Positions 8,395 to 17,802 of a DNA stretch of 20,067 bases are shown here, one piece after another (within the stretch, counting starts at the first letter, position 1; every line of letters starts with the position of its first letter). A program made the position numbers and the translations under genes. Under the pieces are notes generated by a model. It was not told the origin of the DNA. It worked only from the letters and a program-made list of their open reading frames with translations, and ran no database searches. The stretch lies in the NCBI GenBank assembly GCA_003254885.1, contig QANT01007110.1, forward strand, positions 1 to 20,067. Reading direction: 5' to 3'. Source of the stretch: Purshia tridentata. Lineage: Eukaryota; Streptophyta; Magnoliopsida; Rosales; Rosaceae.

Positions 8395-9181
8395 ATGCCT
8401 ACTTCTACACAATCTACAAATAGTAATCAAGCTAAATGCAAGATTTGTGAAAGGAAGAGTCATAATGAGGAGACTTGTTGGTTCAAGGGTAAACCGAAGT
8501 TTTACACCTGTAGCAAATTTGGCCATGTACAAAAGAACTATAGAGTCAAGGGAAATCAACAATCTAACTACACAGAGGAAGTTCACAATGAAGGCCATTT
8601 ATTTTATGCATGTCAAGCAGCAGCAACTAACGAGAAGCATAATGATGTGTGGTTCCTAGATAGCGGCTGCTGCAACCACATGACTAGAAACAAAGATCTC
8701 TTTGTAGATATCAATGAATCATTGACTTCACAAGTTAAGATGGGCAATGGAGCATTGGTGAAAGCAAGAGGCATGGGCAGTATACAAATTGATACAAAGA
8801 TAGGGCAAAAGCTCATAAAATCTGTGATGCTTGTACCTGACTTGGATCAAAACTTGCTTAGTGTTGGTCAGTTGGTGGAGCATGGCTATCATGTCAATTT
8901 TGGTGAGAATCTCTGCTATATATATGAGAAAAAAGATCCAAGCCAAGCTGTTGCAAGAGTAAAAATGGAGAAAAATAGGAGTTTTCCTCTTTATTTTCAT
9001 TACTCAAACAATATAGCAATGAAGATGGATGTAATGAAAATTTTGGTGAGAATCTCTGCTATATATATGAGAAAGGAGATCCAAGCCAAGCTGTTGCAAG
9101 AGTAAAAATGGAGAAAAATAGGAGTTTTCCTCTTTATTTTCATTATTCAAACAATATAGCAATGAAGATGGATGTAATGAA
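8395..9181 (+). pseudogene. Copia zinc knuckle and aspartic protease remnant
   Basis: The frame encodes a CCHC zinc knuckle, C-x2-C-x4-H-x4-C, starting at CKICERKSHNEETC. A second, broken knuckle follows, in which the first and last Cys are replaced by Phe and Tyr. The protease active-site triplet DSG (in FLDSGCCNHM) lies around 8660-8690, followed by the usual MGNG and LLSVGQL patterns. The domain would cleave the copia polyprotein. The frame is lost at 9039, where a 143-bp tandem duplication begins. Confidence 0.88.
8896..9181 (+). repeat. 143-bp tandem duplication in pol
   Basis: Unit 1 is 8896-9038 and unit 2 is 9039-9181. Both begin aattttggtgagaatctctg and end gatggatgtaatgaa, with only a few differences (for example aaaaaagatcc against aaaggagatcc). 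Because 143 is not a multiple of three, the second unit shifts the reading frame. Confidence 0.93.
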
Positions 9182-9930
9182 CAGTTCGAAGCTATGGCAT
9201 CAAAGACTTGGGCACTTGAATTTCCAAAGTTTGAAGCAACTTCAAGAAAAAGAAATGGTTTATGGTCTTCCATCAATCCAAGAAGCAAAAGAAGTATGTG
9301 AAGGTTGTGCAATTGGAAAGCAACATCAAGTCTCATTTCCAAGAGACAATGCATGGAGAGCTTCTAAACCTCTAGAACTGGTCCAATGAAAATTGCAACT
9401 CATGCGGGCAACAGGTACTTTCTGATATTTGTAGATGATTATTCAAGATTGACATGAATTTATTTGCTAAGGAAGAAATCAGAAGTATTTCTGTGTTTAA
9501 AAAATTTCAAGTGATGGTGGAAAGTGGCCTTGTTATCAAAACCATGAGAAAAGATAGAAGTGGTGAGTACAATTCACAAGAATTTGTCAAGTTTTGTGAA
9601 GATGTAGGCCTAAAAGGGCAACTCACAATAGCTTATATTCCATATCAGAATGGAGTAGTTGAGAGAACAAATAGGACTATTGTCGAAATGGCAAAGTCTA
9701 TGTTATATGAGAAGGGGTTACCTTATGTGTTTTGGGGAGAAGCAGTCTATACTGCTATCTACTTGATGAATAGGTGTCCTACTGGAGCAGTAGAGGGAAA
9801 AACACCATTTGAAGCTTGGAGTGGCAGAAAACCATCTGTCAATCACTTGAGAGTGTTCAGTTTTATTTGCTATGCTTATGTACCCAAACAATTGAGGACA
9901 AGCTTGAAGAAACAAGTGAGAAATGTGTGT
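9182..9930 (+). pseudogene. Copia integrase remnant lacking the first catalytic Asp
   Basis: The pre-integrase HHCC zinc-binding region is clear: LWHQRLGH about 9190-9215, then CEGC with GKQH. Near 9381 about 20 bases that normally carry the first catalytic Asp (the HTD motif) are missing, which shifts the frame. After a stop-containing stretch, the catalytic core continues with the second Asp (KDRSGEY) and the Glu (NGVVERTNRT), separated by 35 residues as in a DD35E integrase. The conserved FEAWSGRKPSVNHLRVF block follows. A further frameshift occurs near 9915. The domain would insert cDNA into chromosomes. This copy cannot. Confidence 0.9.
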
Positions 9931-11065
9931 TTGTGAGCTATAGCAGTCACACCAAAGGTTATAGACTCTACAACTTGAAGATAGATTAGATTGCCATTTC
10001 TAGAGATGTAACTTTCAATGAAAAAGCCTCATGGGATTGGAAGAAGAAGTTAGTTCAAGATTCTACTCTTCAAGTTAATGATGACTTCGAAGAAGATGAA
10101 AATGAAGATGAGAATGATCCTGAAACATCAGTTCAATCACCCTTTCATACTAGCCTTCAATCTACACAATCACAAGCTTCAACTTCTAGTTCAACTCCAA
10201 TAAGGATGAGAAGACTTAGTGATGTGTATGCTAACTACAACTTCTGTGTGGTTGAACCTTAAACCTTTAAAGAAGCAGTGAAAGATATGGCCTAGAGAAA
10301 GGCTAGGGAGGAAGAAATCTCACTCATTGAGAAAAACTCAACTTGGCAACTTGTGAATAGACCAAGTGACAAGGAAGTCATTGGTGATTGGTGTGAAGTG
10401 GATCTACAAGACAAAACTAAATGTGGATGGATCAATACAAAGAAACAAGGCTAGACTAGTTGTAAAAGGGTATTCTCAACAACCAGGGGTTGACTACTTT
10501 GAAACCTTTGCTCCAGTAGCTAGATTGGATACCATCAGGATAATAATTGCCTTGACAACTCAAAACACAGTGCCCTATCTATCAATTGGATGTCAAGTCA
10601 GTATTCCTGAATGGAGTCTTGTCTGAAGAAGTTTATGTTGATCAACCACAGGGTTTTGTAATTGAAAATGAAGAAATGAAGGTGTACAAGTTGAACAAGG
10701 CCTTGTTTGGTCTAAAGCAGGCACCCCGAACTTGGTATGGGGATATTGATGTTTACTTCATCAAAAATGGCTTCCAAAGGAGCAAGAGTGAAGCAACTTT
10801 GTACATAAAGACTAAAAGTAACAATGAAATTCTTATTATCTCTATTTATATAGATGATTTAGTGTTTACTAGAAGTAACAAAGATATGGTTCTGAATTTT
10901 AAAATGCAGATGATGAAAAAATATGAAATGACTGATCTTGGCCTCTTGCATTATTTTTTGGGAATGGGAATTTGTCAAAACAATGATGGCATCTTTATTT
11001 CTCAAATGAAATATGCTAAAGATGTTTTCATATATCTCGGTAATGATAAAGCAATTCAATATTAA
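9931..11065 (+). pseudogene. Copia reverse transcriptase remnant, truncated
   Basis: After an acidic linker with in-frame stops at 9987, 10260 and 10293, the reverse transcriptase begins near 10330 with the NSTWQLV and WIYKTKLN patterns. A 7-bp tandem duplication near 10380 shifts the frame. Another shift near 10580 leads into the [11 protein letters not shown] block, which carries the first polymerase Asp. The catalytic YIDD motif lies about 10847-10858. The usual KYAKD block follows, and the homology stops at 11065, before RNase H. The domain would copy the element RNA. The breaks and the truncation rule this out. Confidence 0.9.
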
Positions 11066-11066
11066 A

Positions 11067-12072
11067 TAGGGGTGATATCGAATTAAATACCAATCTAAGA
11101 GTACTATACCAATATACCGGCACCGACACTTGGTCAAAATGTCATTTCCGTATTCAACTTTGATTTGACGGATGTCGGTGTACCAATGGTCGAAGGTATC
11201 GAGTAGTCAGGTGGATTCGGTGACTTAAGTGGCTTTCTAACAAAGAAGCCAAAAAATATGGCTTCATCTTCCCAACCTCTGCCATAGCAAGATAATAAAA
11301 AATAAAAAAAAAAGAGAACTTTTATCTTGTTTTTTCACTTAAAATAACAATGAAGCAGATTAGAGCTACACCCAAATTAGAAAACAAAGAAAAAAAAGAA
11401 AAAAAATGCAAACATCCACTGTCGCACCATTGTCACCACAACTGCACCAAAATCAATCAGTGGTGCTCCAATTAGAGCCAAAGATAGGAGAGACTAAGCT
11501 AGACAGTAACTCAGAAAAGGAATTATAGGGATTTGAGATCAAATTAGGGTTTTTAAGTGGATTTGAGGATTTCAATGTTTAGGGCTTTAAGGTGTCAAGG
11601 GAGGTCTCAGGTGGTGGTGGTGGTGGTGCTCGGCGGTAGAGATTGCAGGTGGTGAGAGCGAGAGAGAGTGATATTGTTTCTGAGAGTGAGAGTCTAGAGA
11701 GACTAAGAGTCTGAGAGTGAGATAGATGAAGATTAAAAGATGGGNGAGAGCAAGAGAGAGTGATATAGTTTCTGAGAGTGAGAGTCTAGAGAGACTAAGA
11801 GTCTGAGAGTGAGATAGATGAAGATTAAAAGATGGGTGAGAGTGAGAGATCAAAATAAATATAAAAAATTATATATATATATAAACATATGCCGGTCGGA
11901 TTAGTCGGAAGCCAATTTCAAATCTCTAGTATTGACTTCGACTCCGACTATGGTAGGTTGGTAAGGCAATTCGACCGTCACCGAACTTCCACTGAAAACC
12001 ACAGAATCCGACACACCAAAGTTTGTTGATACAATTGGTATGGTTGGTATTCGATTCAAAATACAAGCCTTA
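11067..12072. mobile_element. Degenerate non-autonomous hAT-like element
   Basis: The left end reads taggggtgatatcgaattaa. The reverse complement of the proposed right end reads taaggcttgtattttgaatc, followed by a shared aataccaa word. Subterminal regions are rich in short CGGT/ACCG and ACCAAT words, as in the better-preserved hAT element at 14522-15521. Both also carry an AG-rich internal tract. The TIRs are degraded, and the 8-bp flanks (atattaaa and tttttaac) match at only five positions. The right boundary is therefore approximate. No transposase is encoded. Confidence 0.55.
11654..11837. repeat. 92-bp AG-rich tandem repeat, two copies
   Basis: Unit 1 (11654-11745) and unit 2 (11746-11837) differ at only a few positions, and a partial third unit follows. 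The content is GAGAGA-type purine-rich DNA. The N at 11745 falls exactly at the junction. The corresponding base at the next junction is t. Confidence 0.9.
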
Positions 12073-12950
12073 TTTTTAACCCAATCACATGATCCAAAAT
12101 AGTAGGATCGGTAAACAATCATGGAATATATCCCAATCATAAATATATGGTATTTAATGCAAATCATATAAAACAGAAGGTCAGTGGTTCACCCACCTAA
12201 GTTCTGAGCAAGGCTCCGCTTAGCTCGTACCAGACCACTAGCACATGAGATCGACTATCTAAAAATACTTTTTACATAAAATGACCGTTTTACCCTTACA
12301 AATAAACAAGAGCAATTGAATTTGTCAAGGTAAGGTCTTGTTTACTTGATTCAGAGGTTCGGCACTAACATGACCACTAGGCTCCTTCGAACCGTTGGTC
12401 TGGCATGACTTGCCTTGTAAGGCCAAGTCATTCCAAAACCTTCCACAAACCGAGTAATGGTTTGGTTTCTGGAATCTAATGTGTTTCTAATAAATTCCAA
12501 TTTTAATTAGGTCGAGGAAGTTGATTAGTAATTAACTTATACAACGTGACCATTGGATTTTCCTTTATGCGGAAACAGAAATAGACAAGACGTAGAGCTA
12601 CGTTTGGACAACTTTGCATCTCTACTTTCGCCCCAACTCCGCATTTCTCCTTTCGTAGTAGAGAAGCGTTTGGCACACGTAGAGCCTCTGCAGAATCACT
12701 TTCCACCTCCAGCTGCAAAAAAGCTAGCTTCAAGGGACCACTCATTGTTGTTACTTAAGATCAATATTTGCCTCCAACGCCTATGAAAGGCTCTTCTAAT
12801 TTTCTCTCACAAAAAACATGTATTTTCTGAGTCTTGTCATTTTAATATAATTAAAAAAAATTAAAAATGGCCTACATCAAATAAAGGGAATCTTTAGGTC
12901 CAGTCTAAGTGGACGTCCATATATACCTCAATTGGTATATAACAGTATAT
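12073..12950. other. Intergenic spacer upstream of second HIPP gene, no supported gene
   Basis: Short overlapping frames on both strands exist at about 12503-12786. They show no recognisable domain and no conserved start, so I do not call a gene. No remainder of the copia element or of a 3' LTR is present. From about 12970 the sequence becomes similar to the region upstream of the first HIPP gene. Confidence 0.6.
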
Positions 12951-13245
12951 TGGTATGAACCATTGAACCAATAATTTCCTCTTAGAGGCGGCGAGACTTA
13001 CCCATTCAAAAGTCAAACTCTGATATTTGTTTCATATTATCCATCAATCCCAAGAAGCTAGTTGGCATGTAATTGGGTTTCAATATATAAATTAATTAAT
13101 TGCCTATCTTCTTCGCATTAGACATTTCAATATAATGAGCAATTTGCATCACTTAATGGTGTCACGCCCCCCCCTAATGACACCCCGTATATATAATAAA
13201 TATTTCATTTCTGATCAGTAGCCCTGAGCCTGAAGGATCGAGTTC

Positions 13246-13253
13246 TATAAATT
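13246..13253 (+). promoter_or_regulatory. TATA box of second HIPP gene
   Basis: The octamer tataaatt lies 93 bases before the start codon. It aligns with the tatatata box 88 bases before the first HIPP gene, within a conserved leader block. Confidence 0.6.
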
Positions 13254-13338
13254 GGTTTGCTTTGATTCTACACAATGGGAGCAAATAGTTGAATCCAGGC
13301 CTTGTAGTTCTCACACATACAGCTAGCTGCTGCCAACC

Positions 13339-14167
13339 ATGAAGGTACATATATATACCAGTGCATTAATTCATGCATGCATGCGCACATCAATATTGTT
13401 CCAAAATTCAAGCATCCATTTCAATACAAAATAGCTTCATTCTAGTTTCTCTTGCAGAAATTAAGAATTCGATCTCTACTATACAGCCTATACATGTTTG
13501 TACTTGTTTCAAACTTAATTAGCCACATATATATTTACTAATTTATGGATTATTAATCCATGAATGTACACATCCAAATTAAAAAAAGTTAGATATTTTT
13601 ATACACAATTAGATTTAAAATTCAAAAGAAAGCATATATATTGTGTTTAATTTCATGCCCGTTTCAATATACTCCACAGAAAACAGTGATAAAAGTCAAC
13701 ATTAATTGCCAGATTTGCAAGAAAAGTGTACTAAAAGCTGCTACCGAGCTTACAGGTAAACCCAGCACACCTCAATCTGCTTAAATAGCTAATTATCTTA
13801 TCATAATCTTAATTAATCTGGCTCAACCATGTTAGTTAATTAGTAGTACAAAGTAATTAAACTAAGTTATTATATATGCATGTATATATATGGTTGATGA
13901 ACAGGAATAGATAGTGTGGCTTTGGATGGTGAGAAGGGAACATTAACAATTGTGGGGGATGTTGATCCAGTGTTGGTGGTAAAACGACTAAGGAAGACTG
14001 GGAAAACGGCACAAATAATCAGCGTTGGACCGCCAAAGCCTGAACAACCTAATAAACCTGCAGATCGTATAGATCCTATAATCACTCTCAGTCCATGTTG
14101 TAAGCAATGTGAGCTTGTTGCTTTCGGATATGCTCCCTATGATGCTGGAATGTGCCTCATTCTTTAA
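13339..14167 (+). CDS. Heavy-metal-associated isoprenylated plant protein (HIPP), tandem paralogue
   Basis: The exons are 13339-13344, 13680-13755 and 13905-14167. They join to a 114-residue protein with GT-AG introns at 13345-13679 and 13756-13904. Exon lengths 1 and 2 (6 and 76 bases) and intron phases equal those of the first HIPP gene. The HMA fold spans about residues 3-68 with C12-x-x-C15. A linker GPPKPEQPNKP follows, then C92-C93-x-x-C96. The C-terminus is C111-L-I-L, a CaaX box with terminal Leu that predicts geranylgeranylation. Metal binding at CxxC and membrane association are family knowledge. The metal is not known. Exon 3 starts with a 136-base block about 96% identical to the first gene, whereas exon 2 is only about 82% identical and the tail after the linker is rebuilt. 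Both copies have intact frames, so both may be expressed. Confidence 0.88.
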
Positions 14168-14468
14168 TTTTTGGGGTTCCCTGGCTATAAAATTGTTGAA
14201 GGTAACCTTTAATTGAAGCTACCTCTATTATACGATGGTTGTATAATATATATCCATATATATCCACAGGTACCTGCTTGTTTGTGCTTGTGCTTTGTTT
14301 TATCATATATCTACTTGTTTTCATTCTGACTTTTGATCTTGTATTTAATATTCATATTTAAAGAGAAAAATATGAAATAGATTTGTAACAGTTTTAATTA
14401 GCCAAAACAAATTTATAATTATTTTCAAATTCTTCTTGCGCAAAAACAATGGCCACATGAAGAGAAAC
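14168..14468. other. 3' flank of second HIPP gene
   Basis: AT-rich DNA that probably contains the 3' UTR. No canonical AATAAA is evident, and no other feature is supported before the CACTA-like end at 14469. Confidence 0.5.
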
Positions 14469-14521
14469 CACTACTAGAAAAGTTGTCTTTGGCGGTTGTT
14501 AAGTTTGCCACTGTTAGCCCC

Positions 14522-15521
14522 TAGGGGTGGGAATGGGTCGGGTCGGGCCCATATCGGCCAAACAACCGACCGTACCCGACCAACCGATCTCAGAGGAAAT
14601 GTAAAAGTAAAACCATTATTGGCCCGACTATCATAGTTCGGTTGTCGGGTGTCCAACCGACTTTGTTGGTTGCAAGTGGGTCGGATGATGGGTGATGCAA
14701 CCAAAAAATAGAAAATAAAAAATTTCAAGAAAATTTATAATAAACCACCAAAACTAAGCAGCGGCAGCTACTCCTCCTACCACCCAAACAAGCCATGTCT
14801 TCAAATCAAAATTACCAAATTGACATACCCATCTCAAATCACCTCTCTCTCCACACTTAACAAAATAAAAAGCAAAACCCAAGAAACAAAATCAAAAAAA
14901 CCAAAGCTCAAGAGACAGAGAAAGTGATGAGATGAACAGAGTTCGGGGTTGTCATCGCTGTCGCCAGTGATGAGCGGAACGGAGTGCTTGGTCGCCGGCA
15001 AGAGAGATGACTTGGTGATGATTGATTGATGAGAGAAGATGAGAGAAGATGAGAGACTGAGAAAGGAGAGATAAGTTGAGAAGATGAGTGTTGATGAGAG
15101 AGAAGATGAGAGATGAGACTTGTTGAGAGGGTGACTGGGAGCCTGAGAGTTGGAGTAATAGCTTATGGGTGTGTCGGGTGCTAATGGCTTAGGTTAGGCT
15201 TATTGGGTTTTGGTTTTCAACTTTTATATTGGGCTTAGGCTTAGCTAAATTGGGTTTTGGTTTTCAATTTTTATATTGGGCTTAGGCTTAGCTTTGGAAG
15301 TAAAATAGCCCATTTATTTTTTTTAAGAGTCGGTTGTTCGGGTGATATCGGCCATCCGACTTTTCAAGAAATTAGCAACCATCAACCAACCCGCCTTTAG
15401 TTGGGTCAGGTGGAATTATCGGCCCGACTTGGTTGGGTCGAGTGTTGGGTGAATATTGGCCAGAAAAATGAATTGGTAATGGGTCGGTTGTCGGGTAAAA
15501 ACCAACCCATTCCCACCCCTA
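14522..15521. mobile_element. Non-autonomous hAT element, 1000 bp, with perfect 8-bp target duplication
   Basis: The left end taggggtgggaatgggt is the perfect inverse of the right end acccattcccaccccta (17-bp TIR). The octamer ttagcccc flanks it on both sides (14514-14521 and 15522-15529), which is the hAT signature. Subterminal DNA repeats short GGGTCGG and CGGTTGTCGGGT words, likely transposase-binding-type repeats. The interior has an AG-rich tract (about 15025-15125) and a 47-bp tandem repeat. No transposase frame is present. It sits inside the CACTA-like MITE and is therefore the younger of the two. Confidence 0.93.
15202..15295. repeat. 47-bp tandem repeat, two copies
   Basis: Units at 15202-15248 and 15249-15295 both begin attgggttttggttttcaa and contain tatattgggcttaggcttag. 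They lie within the hAT element. Confidence 0.85.
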
Positions 15522-15664
15522 TTAGCCCCTATGACCCTTATATTCATAATAAAAAAATATTTTGCACACCACCGTTTTTTTGTAGTGAGCAAAATAACAA
15601 TGTTCATAATATGCCTAAATTCCAGTGACAAAGATTGTGGAAGCCACAGACTGGGAATAGGATT

Positions 15665-16907
15665 GAGTAATTTTATTAAATATACCTTATTAATACAAAA
15701 TAAACTTTTTTAACCGTTCCAAACAAAGTTAAACTTTTCTAGCTCTTTGCCACAATTTCTGACCAAACTACCCATTCCCATATTACACCTCCAAATTCTA
15801 CCCAGTTCTTTGCCCCTTTTTCTTCATTGTCTCCCTAAATTTCCAGATTTCCTCTCTCTCACCCAATATGTAGAGTTGCAAACATCATGAATTCACAAAT
15901 TTGAAAACCCACCCAATATACAAACGTCGACACTCTTCCAACTTCAACTTTTGTTCGTTTTCTTTTTGTTGGGTTCTTTAAAATTTTTTGGGAAGATGAG
16001 GAGGATGATGATGTTGAAAGAGCCAATCAATCAATCATCCAATTGGTCGTAAATGTCTTTAAGAAAAATGACTTAGAAGTCGAAACATCAAAAAAAGCTC
16101 TGGAGAAGAAAAACAAACAAAGAATGGAATATTAGTTTTGGGTTATGAAGATTTTCCATTAATGGACTTTCTGGGTTTTGATGTTGCAGATCTGGTCGAC
16201 ACATAGTCGACAAGTGGTCGACACATAGTGCTATAGATAGTGTTACAGCGAGTTTATTGTATTCTAGTTTTTTACATTTTTGTCGACAAATGTTCAACAA
16301 AAGGTCGACAAGCTATGGTGCTACACACATGGCTATAGCACATGATGTTATTGTGCTACAGCTACGTGCGATATGACTTGTCAATCATGTGTCGACCATG
16401 TGTCGACAAGACCTGCAACAACAAACCTAGATATGAGTTTCAAATCTGGAGCAACAAATCCATGTTCAAATTTGGAGAAGTACACCTACTTCATTTCTCA
16501 TTATCACCCAGTACACCACATTAGAAAATTTTTTCAAAATTAGAGTCCATTATTAGTTAAATAATACTTAATATAAATTTATAAACAAAAAACAAAAAAA
16601 CGAGCAAACCCCCTAGCCCAATCTAAGCCTTCCTAAGAAAAACATTGGACAAGTTGAAGATGGAGACAAACTGCCCATTTATGAGAGAAGCATTAGACTT
16701 TGATCCAAAATGGGTCTTCTGATGATGTTGCTGATAGTGGAATGAGAGAGAGTTGTAAGGGTGGGAGAGAAGGAGAGAGAAGCAAAAAAATGATCAGGGG
16801 CATTTTTGTCCAATTATGACTTAAAGAGTCATAAAAGATTAACTTAGAAGAGAAAGGGTTAAAAAAGTATTTTTGGTATTAAAAGGATATATTTAATACA
16901 ATTACCC
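15665..16907. mobile_element. Non-autonomous Mutator-like element (1243 bp)
   Basis: The left end is gagtaattttattaaatata. The reverse complement of the right end is gggtaattgtattaaatata. Inverted similarity continues inward for roughly 100 bases through a cttttttaacc word and, more loosely, a pyrimidine-rich tract. Flanking nonamers are aataggatt (15656-15664) and aatagaatt (16908-16916), 8 of 9 identical, as expected for Mutator-like elements. The interior has no transposase, only short frames without a domain. A GTCGAC-rich inverted repeat lies near the middle. Confidence 0.85.
16173..16428. repeat. Inverted repeat with seven GTCGAC sites
   Basis: The arm 16173-16216 (containing gatgttgcagatctggtcga) matches in reverse complement the arm 16391-16428 (containing gtgtcgacaagacctgcaac). 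GTCGAC occurs at 16195, 16206, 16217, 16282, 16304, 16391 and 16402. It lies inside the Mutator-like element. Confidence 0.75.
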
Positions 16908-16916
16908 AATAGAATT

Positions 16917-17732
16917 TACAGTAATTGTCACACCGGGTATAGCAAATAATGTGCAATGTCAGAAATTTTGAAGTATGAACAGTTCAATGCATGACTTAAT
17001 TAGTATGACATACAATTGTCCAACCAGTATTCATATACAACATGTTATCAATCTATCTTTTATAACTTATTTGTTAAACAAAACATTAATGTCACTGCGT
17101 AGATTTCTATATACATGTTATCTTTTCTATACATTTTTACATTAAAATTTTACAAATTTTCTACGCATTTTATAAGGTTGTAACACGCATTTCTAGTAAC
17201 ATTGAAGAAGAGATAAACAAATCTCTGAAGGCATACTGATGACACTGTCACAAGGTAAAGCTGCAAAGTAGGATTTGTTTACTTAACTAATTAACAATTA
17301 GGCAAAGAAAATTAAAATTTCGATGGTACCAAAGCAAGCAATGTGTTGTCGATTACCAACCTCAAAGCGAAGCACGTAGACGAGCAAGCAATCTCCCTGG
17401 CCACTTGGCCCTTGTTTGCTTTTTAAACCCACAGAAAACCAGACCTTCCCTCTTTGTCAAAACTACTGCTGCCCTTGGTTTCGCGAATGCCCCACTTACT
17501 GCATACTGTTTTACCCAAATTTTCAAATGACATTATTACCCTTTTCCCATTTTTCTAGGGCTTCAGCGTAATTAAAAAGTTGGTCTCATCAGAAACTCGA
17601 TAGAAAATAACGTGTCAAATTTTTTCTCTTCCCTACACATTTGTTATTAATTTTGTTGTGAACATCATGAAACAAAAATGGCAAAATGGTTATTATAGTC
17701 AAAACGAAGGTGAAGTTCCTAATATCTGTTGT
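16917..17732. other. Intergenic region and presumed upstream promoter of the desaturase
   Basis: No coding frame is supported. The distal part is AT-rich. From about 17330 the base composition becomes more even, as is common near plant promoters. No specific operator could be identified. Confidence 0.55.
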
Positions 17733-17740
17733 TATAAATA
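17733..17740 (+). promoter_or_regulatory. TATA box of the desaturase gene
   Basis: The octamer tataaata lies 70 bases before the start codon. It predicts transcription starting around 17765 and a 5' UTR of about 40 bases. Confidence 0.7.
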
Positions 17741-17802
17741 AGAAGCCACACTGCACTGATGAGCGGTGAGTGACAGAGAGCCTCCACCTACACAGTGCAA
17801 AA

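Larger units (their letters stand above)
6430..11066 (+). mobile_element. Ty1/copia LTR retrotransposon, decayed and missing its 3' end
   Basis: The element begins with a full 5' LTR (6430-6906) and a primer-binding site. Remnants follow in the copia order gag, zinc knuckle, protease, integrase, reverse transcriptase. Integrase before reverse transcriptase separates copia from Gypsy elements. The reading frame is broken by at least six frameshifts and at least four in-frame stops, a MITE insertion in gag, a 143-bp duplication and a small deletion in integrase. RNase H, the polypurine tract and the 3' LTR are absent. The homology ends at 11066, where a hAT-like element starts. It cannot transpose by itself. 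It lies between the two HIPP paralogues and accounts for much of their spacing. Confidence 0.93.
14469..15587. mobile_element. CACTA-like MITE interrupted by a hAT element
   Basis: The left end is cactactagaaaa. The reverse complement of the right end is cactacaaaaaaac, the typical CACTA start. With the inserted hAT element and one copy of its target duplication removed, the element is about 111 bp. The flanking triplets are aac and agc, so the expected 3-bp target duplication is imperfect. It has no coding capacity. Confidence 0.65.

Noticed and set aside
11587..11853. Serine/leucine-rich 88-codon open frame on the - strand
   Set aside because: It is the translation of the AG-rich tandem repeat inside the hAT-like element and contains the N.
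12503..12786. Opposing 77- and 80-codon open frames upstream of the second HIPP gene
   Set aside because: No recognisable domain, no conserved start and mutually overlapping frames. Likely chance frames in a slightly GC-richer stretch.
14474..14728. 84-codon open frame on the - strand
   Set aside because: It crosses the terminus of the hAT element and consists of subterminal repeat sequence.
16195..16407. GTCGAC cluster considered as a CRISPR-like array
   Set aside because: The spacing is irregular, there are no uniform direct repeats or spacers, and the DNA is eukaryotic and inside a Mutator-like element.
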